Positions 48,057-56,791 of a stretch of DNA of 64,000 nucleotides are shown here, piece after piece. The stretch's first letter is position 1; every line of letters starts with the position of its first letter. Made by a program: the position numbers and the translations under genes. This DNA is from Aureococcus anophagefferens (Eukaryota > Sar > Pelagophyceae > Pelagomonadales > Pelagomonadaceae): assembly GCF_000186865.1 (NCBI RefSeq), contig NW_008705576.1:79756-143755 (forward strand). The letters run 5' to 3'. The notes under the pieces were generated by a model. That model did not search any database. It was given only the letters and a program-made list of their open reading frames with translations, and was not told the origin of the DNA.

Positions 48057-49875
48057 CTAGGTCGTTAGCTCTGCCCACCGCGGCCAGACCGCCGCCGCGG
48101 CGCAACCCGCGCCGCGGCACGCGAAGAGCTCCGCGAGGGCACCGTGCAACGCGGCTCGGCGCGCGGGCGTCGCGGCGCCGTAGGCGTTGCGCTGCTGGTA
48201 GGGGTCGTCCCCCAAGTCGTAGAGCTCGTAAAATTGAAGCTCCGTGGCGTTCCACGTCCACGAATTGTCGTATTCGACGTACGCCAGGTCCTCGTCCTCG
48301 GTGAGAACCCGGAGCATGCGCCAGCTGTTGGAGTGCGTCGAATCGACGATGTAGCAGTCGCCGTCGCCGACCTGGGCAGCAAAAGGGTGATTCAACGTCG
48401 CTTCAACGTGAGTGTTCCGCGCCCGCGCGTTCCGGATAGAGCATCCACGCTTCGAGACCGTTCCGAGAGATGATCGCTCGTCCAAAAATCAGCCAAAACG
48501 AGTGGAAAGCGGCCGAGATATGAGCCTTTGAAGTTGGGAATTTCGCACCCTTTTGCTGCCCTGTCGCCGACGCCCTCCGACTCGACGCATTCTGTCGTGT
48601 TCGCGCCGTCCGGACCGCGCGGGATGGGCCCGCACCTCGCGTCGCTGCTCCAGATCGACGTATGGTCGAAATAGTAGGTGCCGACGCTCATGTACTCCAC
48701 GATGAACGCGCCCCGGCCTGCGGGGCCGTCGCCGCCGAGGAGCCGCGACGCGAAGGAGCTGCCGTCGACGTCCTCTGGAATCGCGAGCCCCGCGAGGTCC
48801 AAGACCGTCGGCAACAGGTCGACGTTCCCCACGAGGTCCGGCAGCGTCGAGCCCGGCGCGATGCCCGGCCCGCGGACGATGAAGGGGATGCGCACGTCCG
48901 TTTCGTAGGGATGAGTTTTGCTCGTCGTCTGCCGCCACTGGCCGAACTTGTAGCCGTGGTCCGACGTGTAGACGATGTAGGTGTCGTCCAAAACGCCCAT
49001 CGCCTCGAGCTTGTGGTAGAGGCTGAACACCAGGTCGTCGACGCTCAGCAGCGACGCCCAGCGATCGCGGAAATGTTGCGACTGCCAGCACTTGACGCGG
49101 TCGTCGATGGGCGGCGTCTGGCGGACGTGCTGGACCTTGTCCTCGTGGCTACAGTTGTAGTTCGGGGTTTCGGGTATGCCCACGTCGTCGAAGGCGTGCG
49201 CGTACCAGGGCGCGGGCGTCGCCGGGAAGTGGGGCGCGTGCGGGCCCACGTAGGCGAAGAACGGGCCCGTGTGCGCCCGTCGAGCCAGCGCAGCGTCCGG
49301 TTGCCGATCTGGGATGTCTGGTACACAGTACCGAACACCGGCGCCGTCTCGTTGAGGAGCTCTTCGTAGGGTTCCGAGCCCGCTTCGTAGCGGAAGTATT
49401 TCAGCCCGTCGTAGTCGTTGTACTGCGACGGGCTGTCGACGTAGGCCGCGGACCGCGCCGCGGCGATGCGCCGCAGGATATCCGGCTGGTCGTTCGTGAC
49501 CTTGCCGAAGATGCCGACGTCGTAGCCCGCCGCGGAGAGGAGCCCGAAGAGGCCCGCGTCCGCGCGCTCCACGAACGACGTGTCCACGTGCATGCACGCG
49601 CCGCCCGGCGTGCCGAGGTTGTGGTACATGCGGCCCGTCAGGAACTCCGTGCGCGACGGGCAGCAGATGGGCGTGTTGACGAAGGCGTTCGTGAGCAGCG
49701 CGCCCTCGTCGACGAGGAGCTTCTGGGTCTGGGGCATGATCTCGAGGCTGCCCATTGAAGTGTAGTCGCTGCTCCGCCCGAGGCGCGTGTCCTGGTCGTC
49801 CGTGAGGATGAACAGGACGTTCGGCTTCGCCGCGGCGCCGACGAGGAGCAGCGCGAAGGGCACGAACATCATCAT
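48057..49875 (-). CDS. Sulfatase, N-acetylglucosamine-6-sulfatase-like
   Basis: Exon 1 49875-48572, exon 2 48371-48057. Signal peptide MMMFVPFALLLVGAAA, then KPNVLFILTDDQD with metal aspartates and the formylglycine site NTPICCPSRTEFLTG (C-x-P-S-R). Downstream GPFFAYVGPHAPH and YTSDHGYKFGQ carry further active-site residues. CCPSR and the overall length fit GNS-type enzymes acting on sulfated glycans, but substrate is not fixed. The family B element at 48372-48563 splits the C-terminus; splicing gives VESEG|VGDGDCYIV. One frame change at about 49275-49285 (LDGRT to HTGPFF) needs one base, probably an indel. An upstream in-frame ATG at 49920 would lengthen the leader and lies in a duplicated 45-bp block. 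Confidence 0.82.
48372..48563 (-). mobile_element. Introner-type element, family B (B5)
   Basis: 192 bp in sense with the sulfatase gene. Exact 8-bp duplication GTCGGCGA on the minus strand (48564-48571, 48364-48371). Intron 48571-48372 is GT-AG, phase 0. Ends cagggcagcaaaag/cttttgctgcccag. Confidence 0.93.
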
Positions 49876-49950
49876 GCTGCTCCTACAATTTAAGACGAGC
49901 GAGAAGGGCACGAACATCATAAGCTGCTCCCCTGCACCTTGAGACGATGC
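49855..49950. repeat. Tandem duplication of about 46 bp over the sulfatase start
   Basis: 49855-49900 and 49903-49950 are diverged direct copies (gaagggcacgaacatcat then ctgctcc and agacga). Because the block contains the start codon, the sulfatase has two candidate ATG clusters, each followed by FVPF. The gap to the divergent HDAC-like gene is only 115 bp, so promoter elements were probably duplicated too. Confidence 0.7.
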
Positions 49951-49990
49951 AGTAATCTTGCCGTAGATGGTGAAGGAGAGCCCGTGAGCT

Positions 49991-52305
49991 ATGACGGCAT
50001 CAATCCCTCAAATGGCGATCAGCCTCGCGCTGCTGCTCGCGGCAACCCATGCGCTCGCACCCTCGCAACCACCGGTCACGCTCCACTACACGCCGAAGCA
50101 CCGCTTGCACCGGAACCGCCGCGGCCACCCGGAACACCCCGGCCGCCTCGACGAGTTCATCCTCCCCACGGCGCGAAATCTCGGCGACGCCGTCGCCTGG
50201 CGCGAACTCGGCGCGCCGCGGAGCGACGCGTTGGACGCCGTGCTGCGCGTGCACGACGGCGACCACGTGGCGCGCGTCGAGCGCGCGTCCGCGCGGCGCT
50301 TCGGTCGCGCGCGGCTCGGGCCGGACACGTTCGTGAACCGGCGATCGCACGAGGCCTTCCTCTGCGGCGTGAGCCTCTGGCTCGACGCCGTCGACGGCGC
50401 GCTGAACCGGTCGTCGGGCGTCGAGTTCGCCCTGAGCCGGCCGCCGGGCCACCACGCGGGCCGCGCCTCGGCGGACGGCTTCTGCGTCTACAATTACTGC
50501 GCGGCCGCCGCGGCGCACGCGCTCGACGTACATAAATGCGACTGGGTCGCGATCCTCGACTGGGACGCGCACCACGGCAACGGCGTCGCGGCCTACGCCG
50601 ACGAGGACCCAAGAATTTGCTACGCGTCGGTCCACCAGGCGCCGCTCTGGCCGAACACGGGCGACGACGCCAGCGACCGCGGCTTCCACGGGAACCGGTT
50701 GAGCGCGCCCGTGGCCCGCGGCGCCGGGCCGGCGGCCTTCGAGGCGGCGTGGCGGTCCTGCGTCGACTTCTGCGAAGCGTTCGCGGAGAAGAGGGGCGGC
50801 AAAGGCCTCGTGATCGTCTGCGCGGGCTTCGACGCGTTGGAGGACGATCCCCTGGTCCAGTGCCGCCTGGGCGTCGACGACTTCGCGCCCCTCATGGAGG
50901 CCGTGCTCGACTGGCAGCCAACCGTCGTCGCCGGCCTCGAGGGCGGCTACTGCGCGGCCATGGGGCCCGCGCTGCGCGCGGCGCTCGACCCGGCGCTCGG
51001 CGGCGACCTCGCCGCGCGCGTGCTCGCGGCGCGCGCGCCGGACGGCGGGAGCGACGACGGCGGGCGGGTCGCGCTGTGCTCGGAAGCGAACCTGCCGCCG
51101 CGGGGCGGCCTGAAGCGGTGCGAGGGCGTCGTCGTCTGCGTCGACGCCGACGGCGCGCCGCGCGCCGTCGCCGCGCGCCTGCCGCCGCTCGGGCTGCCCA
51201 CCTCGGGCTTCGGCGACTTCGACCCGAACGTGCGCACGCTCCGGGACCGCGCCACGGGCACGAAGTTCTACGTCGACAGCGGCGACGTCCGCGGGCCCTG
51301 GTGCCCCGAGTGGGCCTTCGGGCGCCGGGGCGGCGACAAGCCGGGCCGGCCGAAGCTCTCGACCGTGGCCCGCAAGGCCGCGTCCTGGGTCCTCTACCGC
51401 CGGGCGCGCCGGGACCGCCGGACGCTGGCGACGGCGCGCATCGAGGTCGTCGACGGCGCCGCGACGGTGTCCCGCGCCGAGTACGACGCGCTGGTCGCCG
51501 CGGCCGCGAAGACGTCGATCCCGACGCGCAAGCGGCTCCGGCGGCTCGTGCTCGCCGGCGCGATCTCCCAGGGGAACTTCGACGCGTTGGCGGCGTCGGG
51601 CGCGGCGACGATCACGACGGCCTACGACGCGAGCGCCGGCACCGTGCGGTCGAGCTGCGTCACTTCCGGCGGCTTCGAGCTCGGCTCCTACCTCGTCCGC
51701 CTCTCCGGCGAGCCGACGCCCGGCACGGACGCCGTCATCGCCCAGCTCCTCCACGGCGGCGACTTCGCCCGGGTGAAGCGGTCCGCCGACGGCTTCGCGA
51801 AGATCGCCGCGGGCGTCGCGGTCTTCGTGGAGCCGGCGGCGCGCGGCCGGAACCTGGGGGTCGTGCTCTTCAAGGAGGCCATGCGCGCGTGCCGCGCGCT
51901 GGGCTTCGACTACATGCTCTTCATCGAGCAGGACACGGGCAGCGGGCGGCTCGTGGCGTGGTACGAGAGCATCGGCTTCGTCGTCGTGCCGTCGGAGGCG
52001 ATCCCGGGCTTGGACCAGGGCAGCAAAAGAGAGCGAAATTCCCAACTTCAAAGGCTCCGATCTCGGCCGTTTTCCACTCGTTTCGGCTGATTTTTGGACG
52101 AGCGATCATCTCTCGGGACGGTCTCGCAGCGTGGATGCTTTTGTCGGAACGCGCGCGCGCGGAACGCTCACGTTGAAGCGACGTTGAATCACCCTTGTGC
52201 TGCCCAGGCTTGGACCGCGCGATGGTCGGCCCCCTGCCGGACGACGCGGCCTACTACGACGCGGACCGCGAGGACGCGATCCGCGTCGTTCAGTTCGAAA
52301 GGTAA
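49991..52305 (+). CDS. Secretory/plastid-type leader - histone deacetylase domain - GNAT acetyltransferase fusion, 704 aa
   Basis: Exon 1 49991-52007, exon 2 52208-52305. Leader MAISLALLLAATHALAPS looks like a signal peptide followed by a plastid-type A-x-AP site. Residues about 30-340 are an arginase-fold deacetylase: RPPGHHAGRA (His dyad), WVAILDWDAHHGNG (zinc Asp/His), YASVHQAP, GFDALEDDPL, and GLEGGYC (catalytic Tyr), so class II/acetylpolyamine-amidohydrolase chemistry should be intact. After a middle region, about residues 590-680 resemble GNAT: VAVFVEPAARGRNLG with the R-G-x-x-L-G acetyl-CoA loop, KEAMRACRALGFDYML, and YESIGFVVVP. The enzyme may remove and add acyl groups; the leader argues against a nuclear histone role. 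Splicing of the element restores AIPGLDRAMVG. Confidence 0.85.
52016..52207 (+). mobile_element. Introner-type element, family B (B6)
   Basis: 192 bp, ends cagggcagcaaaag/cttgtgctgcccag, exact duplication GCTTGGAC (52008-52015, 52208-52215). Intron 52008-52207 uses a GC donor and phase 1. It lies near the 3' end of the HDAC-GNAT gene. Confidence 0.93.
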
Positions 52306-52487
52306 CAGCACGCGCGAGCTCACGAGAAGCTACGAGTGGTAGTGTTAGCGGGAGGCGCGCGCGCGCGCCGCCCGATGACGTCGCGGGTTCCGACGGGCGG
52401 GGGCCGGCGCCGGCGGCCCCCCCGTGCTCGGAGATGATGCTGGCGATGATCGCGAAATTGGACGCGGCCCCGCCGTCACCGGGCCGC

Positions 52488-53261
52488 TCAGTCCTTGTCG
52501 ACGGCCGTCTTCTTGAGGCCGCGGAGGCGGCCCGTGCGGCGCGCGGCGATGAGGCCGACCTTCTTGCCCGCGGAGCAGATGCGCTTCGTCGTCGACGGGT
52601 GGCCGATGTGCTGGTGGTTGCCGCCGCCGTGGGGGTGCTCGACGGGGTTCATGGCGACGCCGCGGACCTTGGGCCACTCGTTGCGCTTGACGCGGTACTT
52701 GTGGTAAGCGCGGCCGGCCTTGAGCATGGGCTTGTCCGTGCGGCCGCCGCCGGCGACGATGCCGATCATGGCGCGGCAGACGGACTTGACCGTCTTCTTG
52801 CCGCCGGACGGGAGGCGGAGCTTCGTCGTGCCGTGGTCCTCGTCGTGCGTCACGACGACGGCGTAGTCGCCCGAGCACCGCGCGAACGCGCCGCGGTCCC
52901 CCGGGCGCGCCTCCGCGTTGCAGATGACCGTGCCCTCGGGGATGGCACTGATGGGCAGCACGTTGCCCACGGCGAGCTGGGCCTTGGCGCCGCAGTAGAT
53001 GAACGCGCCCTCGTAGAGGCCCTCGGCCGCGACGAAGAGCTCGTTGTCGCGCTGGAAGCGGTACGAGTTCTGGAACTGGACCTTGGCGATGGGCGCGCCG
53101 CGGCCGGACTCGTGGACGATGGCCTTGACGACGCCCTTGACGTAGCCCGTCTTCTCCGCGTAGTCGGCCTTGCGCAACTTCACGGGGCCCTTGCGGAGCC
53201 GCGTGTGCGCCGTGAAGATGGTCCCCTTGCCCTTACGGCAGCCGCGGATGACCTTGCCCAT
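52488..53261 (-). CDS. RPL8: 60S ribosomal protein L8 (uL2), 257 aa
   Basis: ATG 53261 to TGA 52488, intron-free. [16 protein letters not shown] at the N-terminus, [16 protein letters not shown] in the middle and the hallmark [19 protein letters not shown] near the peptidyl-transferase centre are all present; the length equals eukaryotic L8. It binds 23S/28S-type rRNA and is needed for subunit association. This gene confirms a eukaryotic nuclear (not plastid) locus. The region upstream has two related GC-rich hairpins. Confidence 0.98.
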   Translation of the reverse strand: MGKVIRGCRKGKGTIFTAHTRLRKGPVKLRKADYAEKTGYVKGVVKAIVHESGRGAPIAKVQFQNSYRFQRDNELFVAAEGLYEGAFIYCGAKAQLAVGNVLPISAIPEGTVICNAEARPGDRGAFARCSGDYAVVVTHDEDHGTTKLRLPSGGKKTVKSVCRAMIGIVAGGGRTDKPMLKAGRAYHKYRVKRNEWPKVRGVAMNPVEHPHGGGNHQHIGHPSTTKRICSAGKKVGLIAARRTGRLRGLKKTAVDKD

Positions 53262-53369
53262 GGTGTCTGCGGAGGGGGGGGAAGGTGAGGGTCCGGGGCT
53301 TTGGGGTGGTGGGGGGGGGCTCTCTCGATTCAGGGGAGGCGGCGATCCGGCGGCGGAGCGGCGGCGGCG

Positions 53370-53404
53370 CGCGGCGCTCGCGTAATTTTTGCGCGAGCGC
53401 CGCG
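53370..53404. repeat. Perfect 13-bp inverted repeat upstream of RPL8, with a second related copy at 53541-53568
   Basis: Cgcggcgctcgcg at 53370-53382 and its exact reverse complement at 53392-53404 flank the loop taatttttg. A second copy of the same element, cggcgctcgcg then ttttttt and cgtgagcg, occurs at 53541-53568 with an imperfect right arm. Located 100-300 bp upstream of the RPL8 ATG, they could be promoter elements. Confidence 0.6.
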
Positions 53405-53879
53405 ACGCCGTCACGCAACTGCCGCCGTCGGGGAGCCCCACATCGCGTCGGCGGAGGCGGGGTTGGGGGTCCCGGGGGCGCGCGCGTCGCCCGCTCTCGT
53501 GCGGCGGCGGCCTCCGGCGGCGAGCGGCGGCGACGGCGTGCGGCGCTCGCGTTTTTTTGCGTGAGCGACGAGCACACGGCGTCGTCGGCGTGCTGCCACC
53601 GTCGGAGAACCGCGCGTACCGCGTAAAGTCTCGCTCTCAGCCCGTCCCGACGGTCGCCCATCATCGCACCTTGGTAGCCGCTGGCGACGCAAAGCGAGCG
53701 AGGATTGGATGTGGCCGGGGTCTTTGCCAGCCCGCGGAATGGTCGAGCAACGCGCGCGGACGCGCTGGCAGGGCTACGGGGTCGGCTCGCGCGGCGCGGG
53801 CGCCCGGCGACCGCCCTCGCGCGGGCCCGGGGCGTGCGGGGGGTGGCGGCGATGGATGTTGAGCCGCCGGCTGCACGCG

Positions 53880-54088
53880 CGCGCCGGCGACGAGCTTGTC
53901 GAGCGCCGAGACGGTGTGCATCAGGCCCTTGCCGAGGAGGACGGAGCCGCTGAGCGCGAGGACGAAGAACGGCCGGCCGTCGCTCGCGCGCTTCACGTAG
54001 ATGAGGGTGTGGTTCGACAGGTCCTGGACGAGGCAGCCCAGCGTGTCCTCGACCTCAGGCTTGGCGTGGACGGCGCAGGACTCGGAGG
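53880..54088 (-). pseudogene. Coding-like fragment (minus strand)
   Basis: An open stretch with protein-like composition reads VHAKPEVEDTLGCLVQDLSN, HTLIYVKRASDGRPFFV, LALSGSVLLGKGLMHTVS. It has no matched start or stop and is abutted by an opposite-strand fragment, so it looks like a relic or an isolated exon. Family not recognised. Confidence 0.3.
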
Positions 54089-54091
54089 CGC

Positions 54092-54226
54092 GAGGCGCTC
54101 GCGGGCATCGGCTACGAGAAGTTCCGCGCCTTCCTGTCCCAGTTCTGCAAGGACAAGTTCGCGGCACTCCCGGAAAGCCAGAAGATCCGCCGCCTCGTGA
54201 CGCTCTGGGCCAACTGCGTGCCGTAG
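54092..54226 (+). pseudogene. Coding-like fragment (plus strand)
   Basis: EALAGIGYEKFRAFLSQFC followed by KDKFAALPESQKIRRLVTLW and ANCVP-stop at 54224-54226 has a plausible helical protein composition, but no upstream start or exon is visible. It begins immediately where the minus-strand fragment ends, suggesting rearranged remnants. It could be the last exon of an unrecognised gene. Confidence 0.3.
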
Positions 54227-54621
54227 CCGTAACGGTTGTAGCTCGCCTGTGGGGCACGAAGAATCCATGGACATCGACGAGGCCGCGGCGGTGCACAGCC
54301 GGAGCCAGGCGATTGGTAGTTGGTGCTTGTCGATATCGACTCGCACGTCGACCCAGCCCCAGGCGCTCGCGGGCGCCGACGCGCGGTTCGCATGAGGCGG
54401 ACCCCCGGTCAAAGTGCCTGCTCTCTGGACCTTGGCCGAGGACCTTGGCCGAGCTCGAGCTCGACCTCGACGCGCGCCGCCCCGGCCCGCTGCCCGCCCG
54501 CCCAAACCCGAAATTCGGCGCCGAAGCTCGAGAGCAGCTCGAGAGCAGCTCGACGCGCAAAGGCGCCGCTCAGCGGCCGCGCACGACCCCGGACGCGCGC
54601 CGCCACTCCAACCACTCGACC

Positions 54622-55191
54622 ATGAGCGCGTCGAGCAAGAGCCACGCGCGCATCGGCGAGCAGGTCTGGGCGAAGATGCCCAAGATCAACGCCGAGTTCT
54701 TCTGCCTCACCTACGGTACCATGGTCGTGCAGCTCATGAAGGACTTCGAGGACGTGCGCGAGGTCAACAAGAAGCTCGAGAGTATGGGCCACGGCATCGG
54801 CATGCGGCTCATCGACGAGTTCCTCGCCAAGAGCGGCATCAACAACTGCCACGACTTCTCCGAGACCTGCGACGTCATCGCCAAGGTCGCGTTCAAGATG
54901 TTTTTGGGCGTCGGCGTCGACGTCGCGAACTGGAACGCGGACAAGACGGCGTGCTCGCTGCTCCTCTACGACAACCCGCTCAACGACTTCGTCGAGATCC
55001 CGCCGAACACGAACTTGCTCTACTCGAACATCCTGTGCGGCGTCATCCGCGGCGCGCTCGAGATGATCATGATGAAGGTCGACGCGTTCTTCGTCCGGGA
55101 CGTGCTCCGGGGGGACGACGTCAACGAGATCCGTGTCGAGCTCAAGGAGCGCATGGTCTCCGAGATGGACGACCAGTACAAGGAGGGCTAG
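54622..55191 (+). CDS. TRAPPC3: TRAPP complex subunit 3 (Bet3), 189 aa
   Basis: ATG 54622, intron-free, full length for the family (about 180-193 aa). INAEFFCLTYGTMVVQL, LIDEFLAKSGINNCHDF (with the cysteine that is palmitoylated in known Bet3), VIAKVAFKMFLGV, LYSNILCGVIRGALEMI are all family hallmarks. Bet3 is a core subunit of TRAPP complexes, which activate Rab1 and tether ER-derived vesicles at the Golgi. Confidence 0.97.
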   Translation: MSASSKSHARIGEQVWAKMPKINAEFFCLTYGTMVVQLMKDFEDVREVNKKLESMGHGIGMRLIDEFLAKSGINNCHDFSETCDVIAKVAFKMFLGVGVDVANWNADKTACSLLLYDNPLNDFVEIPPNTNLLYSNILCGVIRGALEMIMMKVDAFFVRDVLRGDDVNEIRVELKERMVSEMDDQYKEG

Positions 55192-55335
55192 GGTCGTGGA
55201 TCGTAAGCCGCATCGCGTCGACGTCGGGTCTTTCGGCGAACCGCCGCGCGAAGTCGCCGCGAACGGCCCGGGGAGAAACGCGAAGACACCGGGAGTTGGA
55301 CACCGGTCGGGCGGAAGCCGATCGCCGGATCGTCG

Positions 55336-55341
55336 AATAAA
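55336..55341 (+). terminator. Possible polyadenylation signal AATAAA after TRAPPC3
   Basis: AATAAA lies 145 bp downstream of the TRAPPC3 stop in an otherwise very GC-rich region, where the hexamer is unlikely by chance. It overlaps nothing coding. Whether this lineage relies on AATAAA is not known to me. Confidence 0.35.
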
Positions 55342-55363
55342 CACGAAGGGCACTTACGAACTC

Positions 55364-56452
55364 TCACGGGAGCCACGCGGTGGGGTAGGGCCCGCCCCGC
55401 TGGCGCGCGATCGGCGGGTGCGGCGTCGCCGGCGGCGGCGGCGCGAGGTTCGCCGCGACGCCCGGCGGCGGCGCGAGGGGCGGCGCCGGCGCGGTCAACG
55501 GCGCGGTCGGCGGCGGCTGGCCCGGGAGCCAGAGCGGCGGCGCGTAGGGCTGGAGGGGGAGGAAGACGTGGCGGGGGAAAAGGTGCGGCCGCGGCGCGAG
55601 GAGCGGCGGCGGCGGCGCGCCCGGCGACCGCGGGACCATGGCCGCGTAGGCCGGCGGCGGCTGCCAGGGCGGCAGGCCCGGCACGGGCGCCGCCGGCCCC
55701 CGGGGCGGCGCCTGGGCCGCGGCGATGGCCGAGAGCAGCGAGGCGACCTCGCTCGCCTGGCGCCGCTGGTGGTAGTGGAGGCTCGCGGCGATGTCCTCCT
55801 GGCGGCGGCGCTCGCGGCCCGCGGCGCCGCCGGGGAGCGTCGTCCGGTTCCGCCGGGGGCCGGACGGCGGCGTCGCGCCGATGTCGCGCGGCCGCGCCGA
55901 GAGCGTGCGGCAGTGCGCGAGGCCTCCGGGCGGCGCGAACGGCGCGGCGTCCGTCGTCTGGCCCACGTCGCGCTGGATGACGCGCCGGGCCGCGCAGACG
56001 TGGCCCTGCTTCGGCGCGCCGCAGATGCCGCAGCGGTAGGACCCGCGCTTCGCGGGGCGAGCGCTCGGCCCGTCGCCGCCGAGCGACGACCCGCCGTCGT
56101 CGGACTCGTCCATGGGCGCGGGCGGCCACTTGTCGGCGGGCAGGTCGGCGACGCCCGACGGCGACTCCTCGTAGGCCGGCGGCGGCGGCGGCGGCGGCGA
56201 CAGCGCGGGGAGCGGCGCGCCGGCGTCGACGTCGAAGCGGTCGCGCGCCGCGGCGACGTCCGCGGCCCCGGGGTCCCCGATGGGCGGCAGGGCCCGGCTC
56301 TTCTTCGTCGTCGGGACGTCCGCCGCGGCCTCGCCGGGGCGCTTCTTCTCCACGAGCTCCTGGTCCTGCGGGCGGCGACGCGTTCGAGATCGCGTCGCGA
56401 CCCGACTCGGATCGGGCGGGGCGGCCGCGCGCGCGACGAGGGTGGGGTACAT
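55364..56452 (-). CDS. Proline-rich nuclear-type protein with CxxC...PKxGHxC zinc knuckle, 362 aa
   Basis: ATG 56452 to TGA 55364. Basic N-terminus with nuclear-localisation-like RSRTRRRP and KKSRALPP. At about residues 139-153 the motif YRCGICGAPKQGHVC forms a short zinc knuckle (C-x2-C-x5-H-x-C) found in DNA/RNA-associated proteins of plants and stramenopiles. The C-terminal half is mostly proline (LPPWQPPPAYAAM and similar), with a helical RRRQEDIAASLHYHQRRQAS segment. Function unknown; a transcription- or RNA-associated role is inference. Convergent with TRAPPC3. Confidence 0.65.
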   Translation of the reverse strand: MYPTLVARAAAPPDPSRVATRSRTRRRPQDQELVEKKRPGEAAADVPTTKKSRALPPIGDPGAADVAAARDRFDVDAGAPLPALSPPPPPPPAYEESPSGVADLPADKWPPAPMDESDDGGSSLGGDGPSARPAKRGSYRCGICGAPKQGHVCAARRVIQRDVGQTTDAAPFAPPGGLAHCRTLSARPRDIGATPPSGPRRNRTTLPGGAAGRERRRQEDIAASLHYHQRRQASEVASLLSAIAAAQAPPRGPAAPVPGLPPWQPPPAYAAMVPRSPGAPPPPLLAPRPHLFPRHVFLPLQPYAPPLWLPGQPPPTAPLTAPAPPLAPPPGVAANLAPPPPATPHPPIARQRGGPYPTAWLP

Positions 56453-56554
56453 ATCCCCGACGACGAACGAGGGGCGTTTTTCGTTTGCGAGGAGGCGTCG
56501 TCGGGCGTCGCGTTCCCGACCCCCCGGGCGAAAGATGCGGCGGATTTATTTGTG

Positions 56555-56764
56555 ATGACGCAGAAGCTCACCATGAGGTGGAGCAACCCGATACAGGCGT
56601 GGGTCTCGATGGACGGCGTGCGCACGTGGCCCGGCGGCGGCGGCGGCGCGCCGGGCGGCTTGGCGCCCGTTCCCCAGAGCGCGGGCATCTTGAGAATCCG
56701 CACCGAGCGCTCTCAGAGACTCGGAGAGGCTGTTGCCGAGCACCAAATTTTGACGAGATGTTGA
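56555..56764 (+). CDS. Doubtful small frame, 69 aa
   Basis: ATG 56555 to TGA 56762-56764. MTQKLTMRWSNPIQAWVSMD starts a short peptide with a glycine run and a charged C-terminus. It sits between divergent/convergent neighbours without domain or conserved feature. It may be part of an untranslated region. Confidence 0.2.
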   Translation: MTQKLTMRWSNPIQAWVSMDGVRTWPGGGGGAPGGLAPVPQSAGILRIRTERSQRLGEAVAEHQILTRC

Positions 56765-56791
56765 CTTTCGGACGACGCCTGGAGAGCTCCC

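Larger units (their letters stand above)
53262..54621. other. 1.36-kb divergent intergenic region
   Basis: It separates the RPL8 start (minus) and the TRAPPC3 start (plus). It holds GC-rich hairpins at 53370-53404 and 53541-53568 in the RPL8-proximal half and two opposed coding-like fragments at 53880-54226. The remainder is low-complexity GC-rich sequence with no convincing exon. Confidence 0.5.

Noticed and set aside
53233..53862. Overlapping frames on both strands upstream of RPL8
   Set aside because: Low-complexity arginine/alanine/serine sequence from GC-rich promoter DNA and hairpins; no conserved motif or consistent start.
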